Below, one piece after another: positions 16,107 to 23,289 of a stretch of 41,970 bases of DNA. Numbering within the stretch: position 1 is the stretch's first letter; the number at the start of each line of letters is the position of its first letter. This DNA comes from Sphingomonas sp. CFBP 8760 (GTDB lineage Bacteria; Pseudomonadota; Alphaproteobacteria; Sphingomonadales; Sphingomonadaceae). The stretch lies in the NCBI RefSeq assembly GCF_014841615.1, contig NZ_JACYUG010000002.1, positions 188,643 through 230,612 of the forward strand, read 5' to 3'. A program made the translations under genes and the position numbers. A model generated the notes under the pieces. That model was not told the origin of the DNA and ran no database searches. It worked only from the letters and a program-made list of their open reading frames with translations.

Positions 16107-17150
16107 TCAGGGCGAAGGGGGCGGGCGGAAGGCGAAGGGGGCACCGATCAGCACCAGCACGACCCGGGTCAGGTGGTGGACGATGACGAAGGCGGGTTCG
16201 AGCGCGAGGCTGAGGGAGACCATGCTCATCTCCGCCAGCCCGCCGGGCGAATAGGCGAGGACGAGCAGCACCGGATCGAGCCCGGTCGCCGCGGCGATCC
16301 CGACCGCCCACAGGACGGTGAGGACGAGCAGCAGCACCGTCGATCCGGCGGCGAGCAGCAGAGTGCGGAACAGCGCGCGGATCGTCATACCGACGAAGCG
16401 GCAGCCGATCGTCGCGCCCAGCCCGACCTGCGCGGCGGCAAGCGCCCAGGCGGGGATGCGGAAATCGGCGATGCCGGTGGCATGGACGACCGCCGATACC
16501 GCGAGCGGCCCGACGAGGTGCCACGCCGGCAGCCGCAGCAACCGCCCGAGCGCGAGGCCGACCACGACGCAGCCGACCGACCAGCCGAGCAGCGCGAGGT
16601 TCGCGACATCGCCGTGGACGACGGTCGCGGCGGCGGGCGGTGCCACGGGCGTGGCGACGAGGCGGATCAGGAAGGGCAGGGTGAAGACGACGAGGAAGAT
16701 GCGCGCGCCGTGGATCAGCCCGATCGTCCGCTCGTCCGCGCCGCGTTCGGACCCCATCACCACCATCTCGGCGATGCCGCCCGGCATCCCGGCGAAATAG
16801 GCGGTGACCGGATCGAACTTCGCGACCCGCCGGAAATAGGTGACGCAGACGAACGCGGCGCTGGCGAGGAAGGCGGGCAACAATATCAGCGGCACGATCC
16901 AGTCGCGTGCCTGACCGAACAGGTCGGGGCGGAAGCTGCTGCCCAGCACCACCCCGATCACCGCCGCCATCGGTCGCCGCGCCGCCGAGGATGCGGCGAC
17001 CGGCAGGCCGGCGATGCTGGCCGCCGCGCAGGCCGCCATCGAACCCAGCACCCAGGGCAGGGGGGCACCGATCGACCGGAACAACACGCCACCCGCCGCA
17101 CCGACACCGAGCGCGGCGAGGAAGCGGAGGATGGCGGCAGGGTCCTTCAC
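16107..17150 (-). CDS. AbrB-family integral membrane protein (putative transporter)
   Basis: A 347-residue very hydrophobic protein with about ten membrane segments in two similar halves, each opening with the family's signature-like PWVLGSMAA / PAWHLVGPLAVSA strand and with a YFAGMPGGIAEMVVMG / AYSPGGLAEMSMVSL pair. This is the AbrB duplication family of membrane proteins, once annotated as putative ammonia monooxygenase, and unrelated to the DNA-binding AbrB. Homologues often lie beside tricarboxylate transport genes; a transport role is likely but the substrate is not established. GTG start, seven bases after the CitMHS stop, without a strong Shine-Dalgarno, so it probably depends on translation of the gene before it. 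Confidence 0.82.
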   Translation of the reverse strand: MKDPAAILRFLAALGVGAAGGVLFRSIGAPLPWVLGSMAACAAASIAGLPVAASSAARRPMAAVIGVVLGSSFRPDLFGQARDWIVPLILLPAFLASAAFVCVTYFRRVAKFDPVTAYFAGMPGGIAEMVVMGSERGADERTIGLIHGARIFLVVFTLPFLIRLVATPVAPPAAATVVHGDVANLALLGWSVGCVVVGLALGRLLRLPAWHLVGPLAVSAVVHATGIADFRIPAWALAAAQVGLGATIGCRFVGMTIRALFRTLLLAAGSTVLLLVLTVLWAVGIAAATGLDPVLLVLAYSPGGLAEMSMVSLSLALEPAFVIVHHLTRVVLVLIGAPFAFRPPPSP

Positions 17151-17157
17151 GGGCAGG

Positions 17158-18459
17158 TCAGGCGACGAACGGGAAGGCCAGCGCGATCATCCCGACCAGC
17201 GTCATCACCAGACAGACCAGCGTGGCGGGGATCAGCGTGAATCGCTGGTGATCGGCCAGATCGATGCCGACGAGGCTGACGAGCAGATAGGTGGAGGGTA
17301 CCAGCGGGCTGAGCAGGTGGACCGGCTGGCCCATCAGCGAGGCCCGCGCGATCGCCTCCGGCGCGACGCCGTAATGCGCGCCGGCTTCGGCGAGGATCGG
17401 CAGCATTCCGAAGTAGAAGGCGTCGTTGGAGATGAAGAAGGTGAAGGGCAGGCTGAGCGCGGCGGTGATCGGCGCCATGTATGGCCCCATCGCCGGCGGG
17501 ATCACGCCGACCACCGCCTTGCTCATCGCCTCCACCATGCCGGTGCCGCCGAGGATGCCGGTGAAGATGCCGGCGGCGAAGATCAGCGAGACCACCGCCA
17601 GCACGTTGCCGGCATGGGCGGAAATCCGCTCCTTCTGGTCGGCGACGCCGGGATAGTTGACGATCATCGCGATCGCGAAGGCGATCATCATCAGCACCGA
17701 CAGCGGCAGGATGCCCCATACCAGCAGCGTCAGCAGCGTGACGACGAGGGCGGCGTTGAACCAGATCAGCTTCGGGCGACGCGCCTCGGGATATTGTGAC
17801 ACCGCCATGCCGGTGAATTCGTCGCTGGCGGTGATCCCCGCCTCGCCCATCCGCAGCCGTTCCTTGCGGCCGAAATAGATGGCGAGGCCGATCAGGAAGG
17901 CGAGGCCCGCGATCATGCCGGGGATCAGCGGCAGGAACAGCGTGGCGGGATCGAGCTTCAGCGCGCTGGCGGCGCGGGCGGTGGGACCGCCCCACGGCGT
18001 CAGGTTCATGATGCCGCTGGTCGTCATCAGCAGGCAGACGAGGTACAGCCGGTTCATGTCGAACCGCTTGTAGAGCGGCAGCAGCGCGGCGATCGTGATG
18101 ATGTACGTCGTCGACCCGTCGCCATCGAGGCTGACGAGCGCGCACAGCACCACGGTGCCGATCAGGATGCGCATCGGGTCGCCATGGACCAGCCGGATCA
18201 GCCGGCCGACCAGCGGATCGAACAGGCCGGTATCGGTCATGGTCGAGAAGAACAGGATCGCGAACAGCAGCATGACGCCGGTGGGGGCGAGGTTCTTGAT
18301 CCCGTCGATCATCATCGGGCCGAGGCCGGCGGCCTGACCGGCAAAGACGCCGAAGATCGAGGGGATGACGATCAGCGCGACCAGCGGCGTCATCTTCTTC
18401 GTCATGATGAGGGTCATGAACGTGGCGACCATCAGGAAGCCGAGCAGGGCGAGATTCAT
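17158..18459 (-). CDS. CitMHS family metal-citrate:H+ symporter
   Basis: A 433-residue inner-membrane carrier with about 12 membrane segments. Strong family features are FFSTMTDTGLFDPLVGRLIR, LVSLDGDGSTTYIITIAALLPLY, GIMNLTPWGGPTARAASAL and FFISNDAFYFGMLPIL. CitMHS proteins import citrate as a complex with divalent metal (Mg/Ca and relatives) together with protons. The ATG follows AGGA at seven bases. It lies 37 bases behind the porin gene and 7 ahead of the AbrB-family gene. With the OprO/P-type porin and a divergent TctDE-type sensor pair, the context matches citrate uptake units known in xanthomonads and relatives. Metal preference cannot be read from the sequence. Confidence 0.93.
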   Translation of the reverse strand: MNLALLGFLMVATFMTLIMTKKMTPLVALIVIPSIFGVFAGQAAGLGPMMIDGIKNLAPTGVMLLFAILFFSTMTDTGLFDPLVGRLIRLVHGDPMRILIGTVVLCALVSLDGDGSTTYIITIAALLPLYKRFDMNRLYLVCLLMTTSGIMNLTPWGGPTARAASALKLDPATLFLPLIPGMIAGLAFLIGLAIYFGRKERLRMGEAGITASDEFTGMAVSQYPEARRPKLIWFNAALVVTLLTLLVWGILPLSVLMMIAFAIAMIVNYPGVADQKERISAHAGNVLAVVSLIFAAGIFTGILGGTGMVEAMSKAVVGVIPPAMGPYMAPITAALSLPFTFFISNDAFYFGMLPILAEAGAHYGVAPEAIARASLMGQPVHLLSPLVPSTYLLVSLVGIDLADHQRFTLIPATLVCLVMTLVGMIALAFPFVA

Positions 18460-18496
18460 CGCATCGTCCTTACAAAAGGGCGGAAAGGGGAGATCA

Positions 18497-20017
18497 TCAG
18501 AAGGTGACGCCGACGCGCGCGCTGAGCGTCTGGCCGCTGTCGTCGCCGGTGAAGGCGCCGGCGCGATTGTCGGTGTTCCACCGGATCGCGTTCACCTGGA
18601 ACCGGGTGAAGCTGTTGAGGTACCAGTTGACGCCCAGCGTCGCGGCCCAGCCCTCGCCGCCGGTCAGCAGGCTGGTGTAATCCAGATTCTCGTAGCGGGC
18701 GGTCAGTTCGATCGCGCCGACGCCGCCGTCGAAGGTGGGCTTCAGCACCTGCGGCTGGCCGAAGCTGCCGAGGCGGGGGTTGTAGGGCGGCAAGTCGCCG
18801 GTCAGGAAGAAACCGCCCGACAGGCTCCACGCCTTGCTGACGAAATCGGGACGGCCGGCATCGAGCCGCGCGTTGCGGCGGCCCGCCTCGCCCATCACCC
18901 ACAGCGGCCCGCGATAGCCGCCGACCTCGATCCCGTAGCCGGTGGTGCCGGTGCCGCCGGTCAGCGTGCCGCTGCCGACGCGGAGCGCACCGTTGAAGCG
19001 GCCGCCGATCACGGTGTTGCGGGTCAGCGTGGTCGCGACCGAGGACAGCGATTCGTCGAAGCCCCAGGCGCCGAGGTGGAGCACGCCGGTATCGGTCTTG
19101 ATCGGGTTCCAGTGCGCGCGCGCCAGCACGGTGCGGCTGTCGCCGACATTCTGCACGCCGTCGATCCGGTCGCCGGTGAGGGTGACCGAGGCGTGGCCGG
19201 TCTTCCAGAACAGGCGCGGCATCACGCCGATGCCGTAGAAGCCGCGCTGCGGGATGATCGCGGTGGCGACGGTGGTGCGTTCGAGGAACGGTGTCGAATC
19301 CGACCCCGTCGAGCCTTCGAAACTGCGATCGTTGAACAGGTGGCCAGCGCGTACATCCCAGTCGAGACCGGGCCTGATCCGTTCGCGCCAGCCGACGAAC
19401 GCGGTGACGACATCGACCTCGTTCTCGGAGAAATCGGATTCGAACTGGTAGAAGAAGTGCGTGCCGACCCCGCCTTCGAGGCCGAGGCGGAGCGCGCGCA
19501 TCCCCGTGGTGGTGATGTTGCGGCCGTCATATTTCGACCCGAAGCTGGAACTGACATCGGTCAGGATGCGGCCACGCGGCTTGAAGGTGTAGACGCCGTC
19601 CGCCGAGTGGAAGACGGGCAGGCCCGCGCCCCATTCGGTGGTGAGGCCGGACGGATTGTCGCGCGCGGCGATGGCGCGGCCGACGTCGCGGTCGGCGGGG
19701 CCGGGGGGCGCGAGTTGCGGCGCGAAGGGTTCGGTGCGCCGCGACTGGCCGGACTGCGCGACTTGCGTCGCCGGCGTAGCGGGAGCCGGTGCCGCCGTTG
19801 CGACCTGTGGCGCAGCGGGATCGACCGCGCGGGCGGGATCGGCCTGCGCGACGGTGGCGGCGCCCTCCAGCCGGTCGAGCCGGGTCTTAAGCGCCGCGAT
19901 CTCGGCCGCCTGCGCGCGGACCAGCGCGGCCAGATCGGCATCGGTCGGCGTCTGGGCCAGCGCCGGGGTGGCGGCGATCAGCGCCACGATGGCGCAGCCG
20001 GTACGGAAGAGGGTCAT
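18497..20017 (-). CDS. Phosphate-selective-type outer-membrane porin (OprO/OprP family)
   Basis: A 506-residue precursor. The signal peptide is MTLFRTGCAIVALIAATPALA; then a coiled-coil stretch (DLAALVRAQAAEIAALKTRLDRLEG) and a Pro/Ala linker precede a ~16-strand barrel whose segments (FYQFESDFSENEVDVVTAFVG, DWDVRAGHLFNDRSFEG, YNPRLGSFGQPQVLKPTFDGG) are those of the OprO/OprP family; the last residues end in VGVTF with terminal Phe. It passes anions across the outer membrane; here citrate is the likely cargo from its partner CitMHS. The ATG overlaps the stop codon of the preceding binding-protein gene (ATGA), implying translational coupling. Confidence 0.9.
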   Translation of the reverse strand: MTLFRTGCAIVALIAATPALAQTPTDADLAALVRAQAAEIAALKTRLDRLEGAATVAQADPARAVDPAAPQVATAAPAPATPATQVAQSGQSRRTEPFAPQLAPPGPADRDVGRAIAARDNPSGLTTEWGAGLPVFHSADGVYTFKPRGRILTDVSSSFGSKYDGRNITTTGMRALRLGLEGGVGTHFFYQFESDFSENEVDVVTAFVGWRERIRPGLDWDVRAGHLFNDRSFEGSTGSDSTPFLERTTVATAIIPQRGFYGIGVMPRLFWKTGHASVTLTGDRIDGVQNVGDSRTVLARAHWNPIKTDTGVLHLGAWGFDESLSSVATTLTRNTVIGGRFNGALRVGSGTLTGGTGTTGYGIEVGGYRGPLWVMGEAGRRNARLDAGRPDFVSKAWSLSGGFFLTGDLPPYNPRLGSFGQPQVLKPTFDGGVGAIELTARYENLDYTSLLTGGEGWAATLGVNWYLNSFTRFQVNAIRWNTDNRAGAFTGDDSGQTLSARVGVTF

Positions 20018-21108
20018 CGGTGTTGGGCTCCGGTGGCGAGGATCGCGGTCCAGTCGCGCAGGAAACGCTGGCGCTTGACGCGGTCGAGGTTGACGAGAAG
20101 CTGCGGGCCGACCCGGATCGGCCGGGTCTGGGCAGACGGCAGGCGGCGGGCGCGCACGTCGGTGCGCACCGGCCACAGGCTGCGCGCGGCGAGCAGCGTC
20201 TGCCCTTCGCGCGACAGCAGGAAATCGAGGAACAGCTTGGCCGCGGCGGGATGCGCCGCATCGTGCGCGACGAACGCGATGCGCGAGGTGACGATGGTAT
20301 AGTCGCGCGGGAAGGCGACACCGATGCGCGGATCGGTACGCGCCCGCTCCAGCGCGTAGGAGCCGATCACGTTATAGGCGATCGCCTGCCGCCCCTCCGC
20401 GACCGCGCGCAGCATCGGTCCGGTCGTCAGCGACAGGACGGGTTTCGTCGCCGCGATCGCCTCCAGCAGCGACCGGGTGTCGCGGGTGGTGGCGAAATCC
20501 TCCGACAGGTAGAGATAGCCGACATTGGAGCGGGCCGGATCGAACGTCGTCACCCGGCCGGTGAAATACGGGCGCTGCTGCCGGAGCAGCGACTCCAGTG
20601 CGGCATGGGTGCGGGGCACGCGGGCGGCCGGCACCAGCCGCTTGTTGTAGACGATGCCGATCGGCTCCGCCGTCACGCCGAAGCCCATGTTCTTCCAGAC
20701 CGCGGTCGGTGGCAGCGCCGGTTTCTCCGGGCTGGCATAGCCTTGTGCGAAGCCGTCGTTGATGAGCTTCACCTGCAGGTCCATCGCCGACGACCAGACG
20801 AGATCGGCGGACGGGCGGCGCGCCCGCGTCTCCGTGACGAAGCGACGATAGATCTCGGTGGAACCGAGATCGGCGTACAGCACGGTGATGCCGGGATAGC
20901 GGCGGCGGAAGGCGGCGACGACCGGCATCATCTCCGCCCGGTCGGCATTGGCGTAGATGCGGACCTGCCGTTCCGCCCGGGCGTCGGCGATCAGCTGGTC
21001 GTAGGAACGCGGATAGCCGGCGGGCCGCTGCGCCAGCGCGGGCGTGACCGTCACGGCCATCGCCATCATCGCCGTGATCGGCCTGATACGGGAAACGGGG
21101 GTCGGCAT
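20014..21108 (-). CDS. Periplasmic solute-binding protein, AfuA/iron-type, no ABC partner
   Basis: A ~364-residue secreted binding protein (signal peptide MPTPVSRIRPITAMMAMAVTVTPALA). Features of the iron/hexose-phosphate binding fold are RQVRIYANADRAEMMPVVAAFRRRYPGITVLYADLGS, ADLVWSSAMDLQVKLINDG, GFGVTAEPIGIVYNKRLVP, and FLDFLLSREGQTLL near the C-terminus. No ABC permease or ATPase gene lies anywhere near; instead it heads an operon with a porin and CitMHS and is divergent from a two-component pair. This arrangement recalls sensor binding proteins such as HptA and PgtC. Two ATGs are possible (21114, 21108); AGGAG is eight bases from the second, which I prefer. Ligand unknown; citrate or metal-citrate is my inference. 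Confidence 0.86.
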   Translation of the reverse strand: MPTPVSRIRPITAMMAMAVTVTPALAQRPAGYPRSYDQLIADARAERQVRIYANADRAEMMPVVAAFRRRYPGITVLYADLGSTEIYRRFVTETRARRPSADLVWSSAMDLQVKLINDGFAQGYASPEKPALPPTAVWKNMGFGVTAEPIGIVYNKRLVPAARVPRTHAALESLLRQQRPYFTGRVTTFDPARSNVGYLYLSEDFATTRDTRSLLEAIAATKPVLSLTTGPMLRAVAEGRQAIAYNVIGSYALERARTDPRIGVAFPRDYTIVTSRIAFVAHDAAHPAAAKLFLDFLLSREGQTLLAARSLWPVRTDVRARRLPSAQTRPIRVGPQLLVNLDRVKRQRFLRDWTAILATGAQHR

Positions 21109-21220
21109 CGGCATCTCTCCTCGCCCTCCGCGTCTCCGCTCGGATGGGCTTGTCGGCGGGATAGGCGGCCAAGCTGTCAGCAGCCTTTCACGCGGGTCCG
21201 GCCCATGCGAAGGTACGGCG

Positions 21221-21886
21221 ATGCGTATCCTGATGATCGAGGACGACGCGGCGCTGGCCCGCGGCATCGCCGCCCTGTTGCGGGCGGGGGGCCATGCGGT
21301 CGACCATGTCGCTACGGGTCGCGATGCGCTGGCGGTGGTGGCGGGCGAACCCTATGCGGTGGTGATCCTCGACGTGGGCCTGCCCGATATCGACGGCTTC
21401 ACCGTGCTGGCGCGGTTGCGCGAGCGCGGCGACCGGGTGCCGGTGCTGATGCTGACCGCGCGCGATGCGCTGGACGACCGGGTGCGCGGGCTGGATCTGG
21501 GCGCGGACGATTATCTGCGAAAACCCTTCGAGCCGGAGGAGCTGGAGGCACGGGTGCGGGCGCTGGGCCGGCGACGGGGCGGCGATCCCCTGCCGGTGCT
21601 GGGCGTGGGCACGCTGACGATCAACCGGTCGAGCGGCGAGGCCAAGGTGGGCGACCGCACGCTCGACCTGCGGCGGCGCGAGCGGACGGTGCTGGAGGCG
21701 CTGGCGACGCGGGCGGGGCGGGTGGTGCCGCGCGAACTGCTGATCGGCGAGGTGTTCGGCTTCGACGAGCCGGTCGGCGGCAACGCGATCGAGGTGCACG
21801 TCACGCGGCTGCGCGGCAAGCTGGCCCCCGACGGTCCGGAAATCCGCACGGTGCGCGGGGTCGGGTACATGCTCGATGCCGGGTGA
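21221..21886 (+). CDS. OmpR-family response regulator, TctD-like
   Basis: A 221-residue regulator. In the receiver domain, acidic pocket E7/D8/D9, phosphorylated D51 in VVILDVGLP, T79 in MLTARD and K101 in YLRKPFEPEEL; then a winged-helix DNA-binding domain from about residue 125, ending EIRTVRGVGYMLD. The type is QseB/PmrA/TctD. ATG with AAGG eight bases upstream. Its frame overlaps the kinase gene by 11 bases, and it is divergent from the binding-protein/porin/CitMHS operon across ~110 bases, which it most likely controls; no clean binding repeat stands out to me in that gap. Confidence 0.93.
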   Translation: MRILMIEDDAALARGIAALLRAGGHAVDHVATGRDALAVVAGEPYAVVILDVGLPDIDGFTVLARLRERGDRVPVLMLTARDALDDRVRGLDLGADDYLRKPFEPEELEARVRALGRRRGGDPLPVLGVGTLTINRSSGEAKVGDRTLDLRRRERTVLEALATRAGRVVPRELLIGEVFGFDEPVGGNAIEVHVTRLRGKLAPDGPEIRTVRGVGYMLDAG

Positions 21887-23258
21887 CACCCGGACGCCCG
21901 CGCTGCGGACGCGGCTGCTGGTGGCGATGGTCGGGCCGCTGCTGCTGGCGGCGGTGGTGATCGGGCTGGTCGGCGCGACGCTGATCGCCGATGTGGTGCG
22001 GCGGACCAGCGACCGGGTGCTGGGCGGCGCGCTGGGCGCGATCGCGGAGACGGTGCAGGTGGAGCGCGGCGAGGTGACGCTGGACCTGCCCGCCGCCGCG
22101 TTCGGGATGCTGGAGAATGGCGAGCGCGACAATGTCTACTACCGGATCGCGGTGGGGGGCGAGTTGCTGACCGGTTATGCCGATCTGTCCGCGCCCGACC
22201 CGGCCACGCTGGCGGTCGACGTGCCCCGCTATCGGTTCGCGCGCTACCGCGATCAGGACATCCGCATCGCCGAGGTGCGCCGCGCGTTGCCCCGGATCGA
22301 TCGGCCGGTGGTGATCCAGATCGCCGAGACGCTGGACAACCGCCGGGCGCTCAACCGGCGGCTGATGATCGCGCTGCTGATCGGCGAATGCGTGCTGGTC
22401 GGTGCGGCGGCGCTGCTGCTGCGGCCCGCTTTGGGGTGGAGCCTCCGCCCGCTCGCCCGGTTGCGCGGCGCGGTGGAGGCGCGCGACGAGCGGGCGCGGC
22501 CCGACTTCTCGCCGCTGGAGGCGGGGCCGCTGCCCAGCGAACTGCGCCCGCTGGCACAGGCGTTCGACCGGTTGCTGGCGCAGTTGGACAGTGCGACCGG
22601 CGGGGTGCGGCGCTTCACCGCCGATGCCTCGCACCAGATGCGCACGCCGCTGTCGGTGCTGAAAGTGCAGGTGGCGCTGGCGCGGCGCGGATCGGGCGGG
22701 GAGCGGGCCGAGGCGCTGGACGAGATCGCGGAGGCGGTGACGCGGCTGGAACGGCTGGTGACGCAACTGCTCGCGCTGGCGCGCGCGGAGGAGGCGGGGG
22801 TGTCTGCCCCGCTGGAGGCGGTCGACCTGCGCGAGGTGGCGAGCGCGGTCATCACCCGGCTGTTCGCACAGGCCGTCGAGGCAGGGGTCGAGCTGACGCT
22901 GGAGGGCGACGAACGGCCGGTCGTGCCGGGGCATCGCACGCTGATCTTCGAGATCCTGTCCAACCTGATCGACAACGGCATCCGCTATAATCGCCGGGGC
23001 GGCACGGTGTCGGTGCGGCTGGCGGCGATAGACACGGCGACGCTGATGATCGTCGCGGACGACGGGCCGGGTATTCCCGCCGGCCACCGCGATGCGGCGT
23101 TCGAGCGGTTCGTGCGGCTCGGCGCGGCGGGCAGCCCGGAGGGCAGCGGGCTGGGACTGGCGATCGTCCGCTCCGCCGCCGCGCGGCTGAACGCGACGGT
23201 GGAACTGGAGGATGCCGAGCGGGGGACGGTGGTGGTGGTGCGGTTTCCGTCCGCCTGA
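21876..23258 (+). CDS. Sensor histidine kinase, TctE-like
   Basis: A 460-residue inner-membrane kinase. Two membrane segments (about 13-38 and 163-184) enclose a ~120-residue periplasmic domain containing ERDNVYYRIAVGGELLTGYADL, which resembles the TctE-type sensor N-terminus. Then a HAMP-like linker, the phospho-accepting H253 in FTADASHQMRTPLS, the N box NLIDNGIRYN and G boxes DDGPGIPAG and GSGLGLAIV. The ATG at 21876 lies inside the last codons of the regulator gene, so the two are translated together. The periplasmic domain is the expected contact for the orphan binding protein encoded divergently. Ligand: likely a tri- or dicarboxylate, by analogy only. Confidence 0.94.
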   Translation: MPGDTRTPALRTRLLVAMVGPLLLAAVVIGLVGATLIADVVRRTSDRVLGGALGAIAETVQVERGEVTLDLPAAAFGMLENGERDNVYYRIAVGGELLTGYADLSAPDPATLAVDVPRYRFARYRDQDIRIAEVRRALPRIDRPVVIQIAETLDNRRALNRRLMIALLIGECVLVGAAALLLRPALGWSLRPLARLRGAVEARDERARPDFSPLEAGPLPSELRPLAQAFDRLLAQLDSATGGVRRFTADASHQMRTPLSVLKVQVALARRGSGGERAEALDEIAEAVTRLERLVTQLLALARAEEAGVSAPLEAVDLREVASAVITRLFAQAVEAGVELTLEGDERPVVPGHRTLIFEILSNLIDNGIRYNRRGGTVSVRLAAIDTATLMIVADDGPGIPAGHRDAAFERFVRLGAAGSPEGSGLGLAIVRSAAARLNATVELEDAERGTVVVVRFPSA

Positions 23259-23261
23259 CTA

Positions 23262-23283
23262 CCCCTCCCCCACGGGGGAGGGG
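23262..23283. terminator. G/C hairpin between convergent genes
   Basis: CCCCTCCCCC (23262-23271) pairs perfectly with GGGGGAGGGG (23274-23283), leaving only AC between. It lies between the kinase stop (23258) and the convergent amidohydrolase stop (23290). There is no T run, so it is a hairpin barrier or mRNA 3' end rather than a textbook terminator. Short hairpins of this kind recur between genes in sphingomonads. Confidence 0.45.
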
Positions 23284-23289
23284 CGTCGG

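Noticed and set aside
16107..17150. AbrB as a transition-state DNA-binding regulator
   Set aside because: The protein is about ten membrane helices with the duplicated membrane-family motifs; it shares only the name with the Bacillus regulator.
20014..21108. Complete iron ABC importer
   Set aside because: No permease or ATP-binding gene within the window; the next genes are a porin and a secondary symporter.
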